NCBI GenBank assembly: GCA_020631735.1 | Contig: CM036223.1 | Location: forward strand, 7,416,191 to 7,480,190 | Reading direction: 5' to 3' | From: Saccharum officinarum | Lineage: Eukaryota > Streptophyta > Magnoliopsida > Poales > Poaceae | DNA length: 64,000 nucleotides | Shown: piece by piece, positions 52,964 to 64,000 of the stretch | Position numbering within the stretch: position 1 is the first letter of the stretch | Layout of the letters: each line of letters opens with the position of its first letter | Notes under the pieces: generated by a model | What the model saw: only the letters and a program-made list of their open reading frames with translations | Told to the model about the DNA's origin: nothing | Databases searched by the model: none | Made by a program: the position numbers and the translations under genes

Positions 52964-54619
52964 AAAAAGGGAGATTCAGAACTGCTGATGTCGCTACGGT
53001 GTAGGAGAATATTATTTTTCACCCGGAGCGTTGCTCCCAAGCTTGACGTCACCATCAGCTGCGGGATGCCAGTGTAGGGGTGTTAGGGTCTTTGGCTTGC
53101 GTGTTGGTCTCTATGACCATTTCTACAACAACAACTAATACGGGACAAAGGAAGTACATCCTTGAACAAACGCCTCAAGCAACAAGGCATCATGTGCAGC
53201 TGCTGGTAGGTGAAACATGCTCTACATACTAAATCGAGACAGGAAAACAGAGTGTGCTATGCAAAGAAGAATTAAGCTAATAAATTCCTAGCACAAGAGC
53301 CAAAGAACTAAAATGTTCAGCGTGTATTGGAATAGTCTCAAGTTAATAATACGGGACATATATCATTGTCTTAACCTGTTGGCTGCACTGCTGCTATATG
53401 AAAGAACCAAGAGCAAACAAACCTGCTGTTGTCGCTGACAACAACCCGAGGGGAAAAAATATTCTGCTGCTACTGAGGCAAGAACGCATCAAATAGGTGT
53501 TAGGAATGATCTGAGCTCGTCAATGGTCGACGGAGTCTTAAGGAGCCTAACAACGCTTACTAATCTAGGCTTGTGATTGGTGGACCTGATAACTGACAAA
53601 TGAGCCTGGTTCCACACCAAGCTATAAGATGGGGTCATCTCTGTGATTATTAGAAGGTGACGTGAATTAGCTCTAACCTAAATTAAGACCTACCGATCAA
53701 GGTCGCTCAGGAGTGGTGTTGAGGATCAGGAACCAGCCGTCTATCCTCCCAGTGCCAGCCTATACGGATCTCTACACCACCACTACGCCTGCTTCTCCAA
53801 GCAGTCACAGGGACCTCAGTGGACATAGAGGCATCATAGTTGGGCATACCCCTTTGGTTAGGCTTATTTCCAACATGCTTTGGCTTTCCCAAAGGCGAAA
53901 GCCAACCAAAGGTGTGGAAACTCATAGGTGCTTTGGGCCAAAAGTTGATTTCTCTCTAGTACTAAACTCATAACTGCTCTACCCTGTTTTCACTAGTCGT
54001 GGAGGTGGGCAATCACTTTGAAAAAATTACTCACCTGCCACTGATTATGAAAATAATGATTCGTTTTCTCCTCTATCCCCATTCGTGACATGCAGCGTCT
54101 ACATCGCGACTATCCTCGCTCGCGTGGTTAGAGTTTCCCGAGGCCAGCCATGGCCCCACCGGTGCTGTTCGAGGCCGGTGCTGGCGTCAGCCCCACTTCG
54201 ACATGCTAGGTTCATCTTGGCGCGGTCGCGCTGCTCAGCATCGCCATCATCCCGAGCATCGACTTCGCCGGCGGGTTGTATGCATACATGCTCATTGGCC
54301 TGACCTCCAAGACCTGACCCACAAAAGTGAGGCTAATGGGCCATAAGGGCTTGCCTCAAAGTCTAGAATAGGTCGGTAGGGCCAAGATCTATTGACCCAA
54401 TGGGTAAGATGGGTCGACCTATTCATCATCTAATAAGCTTTTTTCTTTAATTTACTAGTCTTCTTTAATTTTTCTAATGAACATAGTTCTTCATATTTGT
54501 AAGTAATCTTGGAAGTACATTGATGAATATTATATTTTGAGAGAGAAAATAGATAAAAATAAAATCACGGTTCACTTGGAAACTTACTAAGTTTGATCAA
54601 TGCATTGCTAATAATAACC
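52964..54619. other. Intergenic DNA, no supported gene
   Basis: Short frames only. 53700-53970 and 54085-54310 are GC-richer islands with frames of 70-90 codons and no recognisable domain. 54400-54600 is AT-rich. Confidence 0.5.
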
Positions 54620-55050
54620 TTAGGGGTGTTGGGGACTGCTCGGCTCCTATTTTTCCAGCTCTACTCCACGAACTCCACCATGGAGTTTGTGGAGCAGTTG
54701 GTACTGTTTGGCACGTAGCTCTGCTCCAGCTCTAGGAATGGATTGTTTCTATGCAAATGGTCCATTATGCCCCTGATTGAAATTGCACTTGATATTTTCT
54801 CCGAGAAAAATAGAAGACAAATGATAGAACATTAACATAGGCCATAATTCTAATACAAATAATTGTCCCATAAATTGTAAATGATAGAAAATTAAACAAA
54901 GGCCATAATTCGAATACAAATAATTGTCCATAGGTAAGCATAACGACTACGAATTCTAGCCCCGAGCAAGAGAGAGAGCGGTGGCCAACTCATCACGGAA
55001 TGCATCCATAGTAGGAGCATTGGGTTCTGTAGTAGACCTATTTGATGGCG

Positions 55051-55335
55051 CTACATATTTGTTATACCTTTCTGGGATTGTTGGGACAAAATTTGGATCG
55101 CGATCGAACCGAGCAAAGTCCAAGTCGACACCATCATGCTCACAAATAAGTTATGAAGCACCATACTAGCCACAACAATCATTTTTTGCTTGTACATCGG
55201 GTACGGAGCCATCTTGTAGAGAATTTGCCACTTCATTTTGAGAAGTCCAAATGATCTCTCAATAACATTACAGATAGAAGAGTGAACATGCTGCTCCAAC
55301 CTGTGCCTGTTTACCTCCTCTTCAATTTTTGCCAA
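55051..55335 (-). pseudogene. Harbinger transposase, C-terminal remnant (DDE_Tnp_4 type)
   Basis: The frame contains NVIERSFGLLKMKWQIL and MIVVASMVLHNLF, the conserved C-terminal block of PIF/Harbinger transposases (last catalytic Glu in VIERSFG). The N-terminal catalytic part is missing and the frame abuts the Myb/SANT remnant near 55320, so an internal deletion fused the two genes' remains. Confidence 0.8.
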
Positions 55336-56146
55336 GTAGTAAAATCAGTCTTTAACTTATCCCATTTGTTCTTTATTTGTGTCTTCGACAACTTGATTCC
55401 GGTAAGCTGAAAGAACCTATGGGATGCCTGGGTATAACCTACATAGTTCAAATGCGTAATTGGACGATTCCCCTTCCTAACTTGTTCAACCATCAACTCA
55501 CAAGTGATTGTCACATTTGAATCAGTCCATTCCATTTGATCACCCTCACCATATGTTACAATAATACGTTCAAGCATTGCAGACAATCTACTGACACGAT
55601 TTCCATTTTCTGAACATATGCAAGGATTGTACAATCAACAATCAACACAAGCAAATCAATACCTGCTCATCGTTCTTCTTTGCTGGTGGTGCCCGCTTTT
55701 TTCCAGTGGCCACCGTGGCGCTTGGCCAGTTCGCAACAATGCCCTGGCCTCCATTGCCCTGACCGCTAGTGGCTTGCATGCCTGCCACCGCACGGGCCTA
55801 GCTAGGGGGCGCCGTAGGACGCCGCCAGCGGGGGAGCACCGTAGGAGAGCGGAGGCGGGGGCGCGCCGTAGGGGGCTGAAGGTGAGGGCGGGTCGTATGG
55901 GGCCGGAGCTGGGGGAACACCGTATGGGGCCGGAGCTAGGAACGCGCCGAAGGGGGGCGGAACCAGGGGCGCGCCGTAGGGGGCCGGCGGTGCCATGGCT
56001 TGAGGAGGACGGGAGAGCCCGAGCCCGACTCTAGGCGCTGGTGTAGGACGCCTGGAGTTGGGGAACATGTGCTGCCCAAACACGAGTTCATCCGGAATAT
56101 GACCATCGTATTGGGGCTTCGAGCCATCCGTGGCGCTAGCTCCCAA
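55311..56146 (-). pseudogene. Harbinger Myb/SANT-like DNA-binding protein remnant
   Basis: Exon-like blocks on the minus strand are a Pro/Ala/Tyr-rich N-terminus with APYGAP repeats (56146-55802) and a Myb/SANT-like domain (about 55540-55320: WTDSNVTITCELMVEQVRKG, then KNKWDKLKTDF). PIF elements encode this protein next to the transposase, and it helps bind the transposon ends. The frames are separated by stops and the 3' end runs into transposase sequence. Confidence 0.7.
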
Positions 56147-56764
56147 GCCCTGGAGGAGGAGCGGCAGCGGTGGGGAAGAAGAGCTGCCCTGAGGAGAGGC
56201 GGCGGTGCAGGGAAGGAAAAGTCATGACCTCTTTCACGCGTGCGTACGGAACGGGATCGGTTAGATGGGAAGCCAACGGGTGATTAATGAGTGGCAATGT
56301 GGGTAATTATCCCTAAGCTTCATGTGGGAGTACAAAACTCAAAAAACTGAAGTACCCCTTGCAGAAGAAAGGTGGAGTTGGCCCCCCAACTCCACTACAA
56401 GAAAAACTCTTATTCATGACGGTTTATCCGTGACCTTCTACTAAATCATCATAGAATTTAGTCATCTGTGACCATTCAAGTCCAAGGTGACAGATCTATG
56501 ACGATCGGCTAAATTATCGTCACGGTTGGACGTCACGGATCGTTTTGGCACCTGCGTAGTAAATCTATGACGGACTCATGGGGACGTCATGGATCCAATA
56601 TCCAACATGGCGCTGACGTGAGCGTCCACGTCATTCCTACGTGTCGTGCTCGCTGTGGGACTGAGAAGCAGGGGACTGGCGCCGGCAGATGGGACCTACC
56701 TGTCGGTGAGGATGTAAACAGGGAAAGGTGGGATGAGGAAGGTAAATATGCAAAAAAAAAATTT

Positions 56765-56832
56765 GCGGCTTCAACGAATCGAACCACCAACCTCTCGGTT
56801 CCAGGAGCAGTGACCTAACCACTGGAATGCTT
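56765..56832 (-). other. tRNA-like polymerase III motif in the CACTA 5' region
   Basis: The minus strand reads CCAGTGGTTAGGTCACTG and, about 30 bp on, GGTGGTTCGATTCG, like a tRNA A box and B box. A complete cloverleaf cannot be drawn with confidence, so this is a tRNA-like relic rather than a tRNA gene. Confidence 0.35.
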
Positions 56833-57911
56833 CAACGTTTTTGCAAAGTGCCGATCTGTTTTCTCTTTAGTACTTTATCAAAAAAATATAGTGCTCTGAG
56901 ATTAAGGACACACATTCGACCCCAGACCAACTTGTCCGCGCCGGACGGCCCCTATCCACGACCCTGACCGCGACGACTGCCCCTGTCCACGGCGGCGTAG
57001 GAGCTGCTGCCCGTCCTCCCTCCTGCCGCGTGACTGTTCCGACGACCGAGGGTTGCTTGCGCTGCGCGCTGCTCCGGCGTGGTTACTCCAGCGACTGAAG
57101 GCTGCCCGCCCCCCGGCCGCGCGCTGCTCCGGCGACCGAGGTCTACGGGCGCCGCGGGCTGCTCCGGCAACAGCGGCCACGGGGCAGCAAGTGCCGCGGG
57201 CTGCTGGGCGTCCTCCCCTTTGTCGGCGCCCAGTGGCCACAATCACAGGCCCGGTGCTCACGCGAATTGGGAAGCGAACGCGGCGACGCCGGCAGATCCG
57301 CTCGCTGCCCGCACGCGGCCGGCCGGGCCTCCTCTGCGGCGCCTTTGCTGCCACTGCTGCATTGTTGTAAGTAATTTACATTGCTTTTAGCCTGCACTGC
57401 TAACGAAGACTAAAATCTGAATTTTGTTATAAACTAGTGATGTCTGAATTTGGTTATAAAATATGGCTAGAACATTGATCTGGTTATCTGGTACCTTTAA
57501 TATTACCAAAGAATGAAGGAAATATGGCTAGGTGGAAAGTTTGCTACACCATCCCGTTACTGTGTGGCAGCTCTATTTTGTCATGCCAGCATTGCCGTTG
57601 TAAGACTACTACATATTATAAAGCTAGGTGGAATGATTGCATTATTACATCATTTCTGTGAGACATCAATTTACCTTGACAATCCACTGATCCATATACA
57701 TGAATATAAAGGAATGCCTTATTAAATGTTACCTAGTTATGTCGCAATGGTTTATTTGCTGTTCATCTTGGTCTGGTTAGCAATTCCTGTCTCGCAGATC
57801 GACCACACACTGCTAACTAGTGAATTTAGAGATGTTATTCAGCGATGTCATCTATCAGTTGATGTAGTGGTTGAAATGAAGATTTATGTATTTTGTGCAT
57901 TTTTTATGTAG

Positions 57912-60900
57912 ATGGACAGACGTTGGATTCATGGTGCTCTGTTTACGCCTCAGTATATTTGTGGTGTTCGGTCATTCATGAACTTTGTCAGAGAGAGGTT
58001 TACTGAGGCTGAGAAGATTTTGTGCCCATGTCAACAATGTATGAACAATCAATCTCTCCAGCAAAATGAAGTGGAGAGGCACCTACTGCTCAATGGCATG
58101 TCCAGCACATATACCAGGTGGATAGATCATGGAGAGGATAGCAATATTCATGTTTTGGAGCAACTAGCAGTAGTTGAGGATGCAAATGTTGATTCTTCTG
58201 TACCTGAGCACACTAATGATTGTGGACTTGATGGGATGCTAGGGGAACTCATCAGGTCTGAACAACATGGAAATGAGGCTAGACCTGAAGATGGAAATGA
58301 GAATGTTGCATCACAGTTCAAACAACTGATTGAAGATGCTAAGCGTGAGCTATATCCTGGTTGTATGAATTTTTCAAGGTTCACATTTGTAATCAAGATG
58401 CTCCATGTGAAGTCATACCATAGGATCACTAACTCAGCATTTTCTGCAATCATGAAGATCTTGTCAGAAGCTTTCCCACAGTTCAATACTATTCCAAAAT
58501 CATATGACGAAGCAAAGAAAATGCTACGTGAGTTAGGACTTGGTTATGAATCAATTCATGTGTGCCCCAACAATTGTGTGCTATTTAGAAAGACATATGT
58601 AGAATTGGATAGTTGTCCAGTCTGTGAGGCATCAAGATGGAAAGATCCTGAGAGGAAGAAGGTTCCAGCTAAAGTATTGCGGCATTTTCCATTGGTCCCT
58701 AGGCTACAAAGGTTGTTTGTTTCCAAGAAAAGATCTAAGGAAGCACAGTGGCATAAGTTGAAGAGGAAATACAATGAGAAGGAAATGACCCATCCTGCAG
58801 ATGGAAAGGCATGGGAAGATTTTGACAACCAGTGGCCTGATTTTGCTGAAGATGCACGCAATATAAGACTTGGACTTGCCACGGATGGTTTCAATCCTTT
58901 TAGCAACATGAGTTCATCTTATAGTATGTGGCCTGTTTTTGTGATTCCATACAACTTACCACCTTGGGCATGCATGGATGAGTCTAATTTCATGATGGCT
59001 TTGTTGATTCCTGGTCCTCGTTCACCGGGGAAGGCCTTTGATGTTTTCTTGCAGCCTCTTGTAGAAGAATTACTTGAGCTGTGGTCTGGTGTGGATACTC
59101 TAGATGCTATCACCGGAAAAGATTTTAAGCTTCGTGCTGCAGTATTATGGTGCATTCATGATTATCCGGCACTAAGTACCCTATCAGGCCGTACCACAAG
59201 TGGTTACTTTGCTTGTCTCCATTGTGACAAAAATCCTTTGTCTTATGCCATAAGGAGCAAGTTGTGTTATATTGGGCACTGCCGTTTCCTTCCAAGAGGT
59301 CATCGTTTGCGCAAGGCCAGTGAATTTGCCTCCCTCTATGATAGCAATGCAAAGCCAACTAGTTTCACCACAGAAGAGCTGTTAGAAGAATTGGAAAAGG
59401 TTAGAGATGTTAGAGTAGGACAGAAAAGGAAGCGTTCAGGCAATCATGTGCCAATTTGGGGCAGAAGGATTTGTTTGTGGGACCTACCGTATTGGCCATC
59501 TCTGAAGCTTAGGCACAATCTGGATGTCATGCACATTGAAAAAAATATGTGTGAAAGCCTCCTGGGTACCATTCTAGACATAAAAGGGAAGTCAAAGGAC
59601 ACAGTTAATGCAAGGCTCGATCTGGCTGATTTGAAAATTAGAAATGAGTTGCAATTGCAGCATAGTGGAGATTCATATGACATGCCCAAAGCTAGATATA
59701 CGCTGTCCAAGTCAAAGAAGACTCAATTTTGTAATTTCTTGCAGGAGGCCAAGTTTCCAGATGGATATGCTTCAAATATACAAAGATGCTTAAATGCTGA
59801 CTCAATCAAGTGGCAAGGCCTGAAAACTCATGACTGCCACATTCTGTTGCAAAGGATTATACCAGCTGGGCTGAGAGGGTTGTTGGATGATGATATATAT
59901 AAAACACTTGCTGAGTTTGGCAAATTTTTTAGGGAATTGTGCAGCCAGAAACTGAACAAAGATGTCTTGGCTCGAATGAAGACTGAAATACCAGTCATAT
60001 TGTGCAAGCTTGAGAAAATCTTCCCCCTGCTTTTTTTGATGTCATGGTTCACCTTGCTGTCCACTTGCCTGATGAGGCCATCCTTCGTGGACCTGTGCAG
60101 TTCGGGTGGATGTACCCAATTGAACGACGCTTGTATACATTGAAAAGGTCAGTTAGGAACAAGGCACGCCCGGAAGGTTCAATTGCAGAGGCTTATGTGG
60201 CAAATGAAGCCCTCACATTTTGCTCGAGATATATGGATGATGTAGAGACAAGGTTTAATCGACTCCCAAGAAATGTTGGATTTTCAGATCAGTCAGCCTA
60301 TACTGTTGATATTTTTGGGCACGGTGTTAATCTTATTGGTGCATGTGATCTTTCATACTCCGAGGAACTTGATAAGTTGGCTTGGTATGTTCTCCATAAT
60401 TGTGATCAGGCCGAGAAGTACATGAAGTATGTTCTTAAATATCTCTATTTTGTATATTACATCTATTTCTTAATTATTTTCAGATTAGCAACTTATTGAT
60501 TTTTTTATTTTTGAGTTACAGAATGTTTGAAGATGAATTAAGAGCATCAGGGGTGCATGCTGCAGACCTTGAAAGAAGGACAGAGCATGGATTTTGGAGT
60601 TGGTTCAGGAATTATGTTAGTATCTTATTCTTATCTTAAATTATTAGTTATCTTGTAGATAACTATTTTAGAGCTGAGACATTCTTTTTTGCAGATGTGG
60701 AGGTTGAATGCATCAGAAGAAGTAGATGATGATATATTTGCCCTAGCTTGTGGCCCTGATATTAGAGTGGCATCATACTCCACATGTGTTGTCAATGGTG
60801 TGCGGTACTGCACTGTTGAGCGTGACAAAAACAAGAAGACACAAAACTCCGGGGTGGCCTGTTCAAGCTCATACAGAAATGAGATGATTGATTTTTATGG

Positions 60901-61477
60901 TACATTGAAAGAGATTATTGAGTTAGAGTACAACGCCAAGGATGATGGTACAAAAAGAACTGTTGTTCTTTTTAGATGTGACTGGTACAAATTGGATGGT
61001 AAGCATACTGCAGTAAGGGATGATGGATTTTGTAAAAGCATCAATATTGGCAGCTTGTGGTACAAGAAAGACTGTTTTATTTTGGCAACTCAAGCTACGC
61101 AAGTTTTCTATTTGCCAGATATTAAGAATGGAACGAATTGGCGGATTGTCCAGACATTTAAGCATCGTCATTTGTACAATGTATCTGAAAAAGATGGTGT
61201 CGTATCCACTGCTGCACCCTATCAAGAGCAGACATGTGCTGTGGATATTGGCAGAAGACCAGAAGTTTCTGAGATCTTACCTGACATGCCTTTGAACCGA
61301 GTTGATGAGGCTGGTCTTCTTGTTGATGCTGCTGAGGTTGCTCGACTTAGAAAGGAAAATGAATCAAAGACTACTAGTGAAGATGAAGAGGGTGACGAGG
61401 TAGAGGATGACACACTGATGGAGTACTTGAGTGAAGAAGAAGCTGCCCCTGTTGAGGTTGATAGCGATGATGAGTAG
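57912..61477 (+). pseudogene. CACTA transposase (TnpD/TNP2 type), three exons, one frameshift
   Basis: Exons are 57912-60426, 60522-60615 and 60695-61477, with clean GT-AG borders (AA|GTATGT, TTACAG|AATG, TAT|GTTAGT, TTGCAG|ATG). In order: a transposase-associated zinc region (RRWIHGALF, CPCQQCMN), the Transposase_21 core (about codons 330-560, with MDESNFMMALLIPGPRSPGK, HDYPALSTLSGRTTSGYFAC, LRHNLDVMHIEKNMCESLLG), a DUF4218 region (from about 60020: MVHLAVHLPDE, GWMYPIERRLY) and a DUF4216 region in exon 3 (FRCDWYKLD). One base is missing in the C run at 60023-60027, shifting the frame between LEKIFP and the following sequence. Otherwise the gene reads through. It makes the TNP2 protein that cuts and joins the transposon ends. 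Upstream non-coding exons are likely. Confidence 0.9.
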
Positions 61478-61942
61478 TTTCTGTACTACTGAACTGATCA
61501 TTTGTCATGTATTATTATGTAATATTTTCCCTGTTTAGTACTAGAGTTAAGAAATGCAGATTGTAAATTTGGTGAGTACAACTCACTGGAACTTTTCACC
61601 AGAACATGTTGTTTGAACTTCAATTGCAAGCTACTGAACTAACTTTGAGTTGAATACCAAGTCTTGTCATTTGTTTGTTTGGTCTTTTCTTCTTTGCATA
61701 TTTAAGAGAGATTTGTCTGTACCTATGCCACATAGATTAGTAATAGTTAACAAAAATCTGTTGCTGGTTGTTTGGTTTCCAAAATTATGTCACAATATAC
61801 TAAACTTGGGACCGTAAAATTGGCTATGCCACTTTCACTACGACATGCTGTAAATTTAGTTTGTCTACTGCCTATTTTGTGTGCTAGAAATACATAGAAT
61901 CAGCAGTAACTTTTTAGATTGTCATTTTCTATTCATTTTCAG

Positions 61943-62513
61943 GCTGACAAGTACAAAAATGAACCACCAAATGCACTAGAACTATTTAAAGAGATGCACT
62001 ACAGCAAAAAGAAAGGGTTTGCTCCTTCAGTTCAATCTCTTATTGTAAGTAAAATCATACTTAGTTCACAACCAGATGATACATTATGTTCATATATCAT
62101 GATCATTGAGCTATCTATATCTCCACTACTAGGTTGAAATGGAGGAGAAGCTGAATGAACCTGTAGATGATGGTGTTGAACCAAAGGATGTGACCGATGT
62201 GGTCTCTGAGGCTCTTGTTCAGAAAACTAAGAAGAATAGATTTCTTGTAAATGTGGGGCTCAGAAGCAAAGGTAGTGTCAATGTTGAGCGTGACCTAGTA
62301 GAGGAACTGGAGGTGGAGAAACAAACTTCAAGTGATCTTAGGGAAGTTATCAAGACTCAACAACAACAAATGGAAGGAATGATGAAGAAATTCCAGGAAT
62401 CAGAAACAACTAGGGCTAAGCAAGAAGAGGAGGCGAAGAAAAGGCAAGCTGACACTGATAAACTGATCAGGAATTTGATGTCCATGATTCAAGGATGTCA
62501 AGCAACACAATAA
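61943..62513 (+). CDS. TnpA-like (Transposase_24 type) C-terminal exons of the CACTA element
   Basis: The exon at 61943-62044 (PPNALELFKEMHYSKKKGFA, acceptor TTTTCAG, donor TT|GTAAGT) and the exon at 62133-62513 (VEMEEKLNEP... to IQGCQATQ, TAA) give the end of a TnpA-type protein with a coiled coil (62290-62500). In En/Spm the TnpA transcript skips the TnpD gene, so its first exons should lie 5' of 57912. I could not identify them, and the protein may be lost or alternatively spliced. TnpA binds subterminal repeats and works with TnpD. Confidence 0.65.
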
Positions 62514-63204
62514 GGTTGTCTTAGGTTACTGGCTACCACACTGATGCTGTTGGGTGCTTCTTTTGGTGATGGATGCATTTTGGCGAGTTGTCTTCTTGCA
62601 TGGTTAGTCTTGTGAACAGGTGGATGCAAGGGCTTTTGAATTTAAGTGATGCATGGTCTTGTGCAGTTCTGTGAACTAATGCATGTTTTGTGAATTGATG
62701 TAATGCCTGTGGTGTGCCAAACTTTGACATGTGCAGTTCTGTGAACTGATACTTGTCTGATGTATGCCTGTGGTGTGCCAAACATCATATATATGTAACT
62801 GATATCTATGTTGGATAATTAGATGTATCTATGATAATGGGACCTCTACCTATTTATATGTGATGACATGTTTATATGTATTTGTGATGATTTGTGGTGA
62901 TCTGTGATGACCTGAATGGTGTGAATTTAAATTTGAATTTGATGTCGATTTGAATTTGAATCTGGTGAAATTTAAATTTAAATATCTGCTAGTATATTAT
63001 GGTCCACAATGGGCCAATTCTGTTGTGCAAATGGGCTAGCCCAATAATTCCTGCTACAGTATGGGCTTAACTAAAACTAAAAAAACTACATAGAACATGG
63101 GCCAAATTAGTGAAAATGGGCCATAGATAGCCTACTGATGACGTGGCAAGGTAGCTGCCACGTCAAATCCAAATCACCAAATGACTTGGCAACTGCTGAC
63201 ATGG
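62514..63204. other. 3' untranslated part of the CACTA element
   Basis: T-rich DNA with repeats of GTGCAGTTCTGTGAACT (62659 and 62731) and of TGCCTGTGGTGTGCCAAAC (62705 and 62765), probably old tandem duplications. No gene. Confidence 0.6.
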
Positions 63205-63544
63205 CAATAGATTCATGACGATTCATTTCGTCACTATAGCCTCTTCCTATTGTTGCTGACCAATTCATCCGTGACGATCCAAATAACCAATCTGTGACGG
63301 TCTATTTTGGTGTAACAAATCTATGACGCGGGATACATGACGTTTTTCTTGATCGTCACCGTGAGTTAACTGTGACGCATTTTCACTTGTCTATGACGAA
63401 AGTAAACCGTCATGTATAAGGGAAATTCTTGTAGTGCTCCACATTTTTCGTGGAGCGGAGTTCGTGAAGCTGGAGGTGTTTGGTTACGCGGAGCTGGAGC
63501 TGAGGTAGAAAAACAGGAGTAGAGCAATTTTAAACACCCCCTTA

Positions 63545-64000
63545 ATATATGTTAATATATGTTACCCGATGTAACAACTAATTTATCGTACATGCGTTTT
63601 GATGTTCTGCAAACTGTTCTTTTAAATCACACGTGGCCATCTCTCCTCACTCAGGTATGCGCTTGGCCAATCAAACACTCGCTCTGCAGTGCAAGAGCAT
63701 GCACAAATGACAACATGGTAGAAGGAGCAATTAATGGTGCGTGTTTGCATGTCCGTCAAAATGGAGAGTTAAGTAAATTGGGCTCTCTATTAGCGGACAC
63801 ATAAAAAATTAGTTATACCTTCAATCTTGTATCTCATCTTTTTTAAAAGTATTAATAGCATTCATATTCAATAATAGTAAAAAGATTGGGTTGACCCATA
63901 TTACCCAATGAGTCAATGAGACCATAGCCTCTTTTTTTTTAGGAGAAACCATAGCCTTTTGATGAAATGGATCAAACTCATGGCCCTTAAAATTGGCCTT
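63545..64000. other. Right-edge intergenic DNA
   Basis: AT-rich, with one chance frame of 81 codons (63559-63804) and no motif. AAGATTGGGTTGACCCATAT near 63880 faintly resembles the GACCCAATGGGTAAGATGGG stretch at 54394-54413 on the other side of the Harbinger element. Confidence 0.5.

Larger units (their letters stand above)
56393..63436 (+). mobile_element. CACTA (En/Spm-type) transposon, 7,044 bp, TSD CTC
   Basis: It starts CACTACAAGAAAAACTC and ends GGGAAATTCTTGTAGTG, with CTC at 56390-56392 and 63437-63439. Subterminal regions are filled with ATGACGG / CCGTCAT-type units (56424-56600 and 63205-63415). The order is 5' end, GC-rich region (56930-57370), TnpD/TNP2-type gene, TnpA-type tail, 3' end, as in En/Spm. 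It sits inside the Harbinger element and is therefore younger. Both ends and most coding sequence are kept. Confidence 0.95.
54623..63541. mobile_element. PIF/Harbinger element, deletion derivative, split by a CACTA element; TSD TTA
   Basis: It starts GGGGTGTTGGGGACTGCTCG and ends TTTTAAACACCCCC. The inverted right end GGGGGTGTTTAAAATTGCTC matches, as do the subterminal CTCCACGAACTCC and GAGCTGGAGC motifs. TTA lies at 54620-54622 and 63542-63544. Without the CACTA insert it is about 1.9 kb and holds remnants of both Harbinger proteins on the minus strand. Confidence 0.9.

Noticed and set aside
55618..56034. Plus-strand ORF of 138 codons (Arg/Gly-rich)
   Set aside because: Antisense of the APYGAP-repeat Harbinger protein remnant.

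Overview
The window is nuclear DNA from a grass (Poaceae), probably a panicoid of the sorghum/sugarcane/Miscanthus type. The evidence is the dense layer of Stowaway and Tourist MITEs with the TACTCCCTCCGT-type ends seen in grass genomes, copia elements with the grass AAAGGGGGAGA polypurine tract, DUF6598 (a grass-expanded family), very GC-rich single-exon genes, and CACTA and PIF/Harbinger transposons with clean target-site duplications. The species call is inference. One 100-N assembly gap lies at 16696-16795. Most of the window is transposon sequence. Only three host genes look intact: one phospholipase A1-II-type lipase (32216-33454, minus) and two cysteine-rich repeat secretory proteins (30233-31057 and 49735-50553, plus).

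Layout. 1-6.1 kb: a probable LTR running off the left edge, dispersed repeats, LTR fragments and a 3' scrap of a DUF6598 gene. 6.1-16.7 kb: a retrotransposon cluster. It holds a 114-bp copia-like LTR with primer-binding site, an Ala/Pro-rich ORF, a Transposase_32-type ORF with two in-frame TAG codons, then a 1.6-kb LTR and a decayed SIRE/Maximus-like gag-pol that runs into the gap. 16.8-20.5 kb: nested Stowaway MITEs, an ATT microsatellite and a TIR element with a GC-rich cargo. 20.5-31.5 kb and 43.7-50.95 kb: two copies (A and B) of one segmental duplication. Each carries a lipase pseudogene exon 2, a convergent second lipase scrap and a CRRSP gene. Because the copies are paralogous, each gives the empty site for insertions in the other, so several transposons can be delimited to the base. 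Between the copies lie the intact lipase, a broken DUF6598 gene, a decayed badnavirus/tungrovirus-like endogenous pararetrovirus abutting that gene (about 36.6-40.85 kb), and the 3' part of an unrecognised conserved plant gene. 51-64 kb: a possible gene relic, a Stowaway hairpin, a 721-bp PIF/Harbinger-like element, and a Harbinger derivative (54623-63541, TSD TTA) that contains a nearly complete 7.0-kb CACTA element (56393-63436, TSD CTC) with a TnpD/TNP2-type gene and a TnpA-type tail.

Reading the whole. The window records a tandem gene cluster (secreted lipases and DUF26 secretory proteins) that was duplicated and then eroded by transposons. One of four lipase loci survives, while both CRRSP copies stay open with conserved promoters. 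The items most worth a second look are the pararetrovirus fossil, a four-unit tandem array of a tRNA-derived SINE, the CACTA-in-Harbinger nest, a GC-AG intron in a lipase whose intact paralogue has no intron, and a CpG-rich palindrome array in the big LTR. I found no CRISPR array, rRNA gene or convincing functional tRNA gene.
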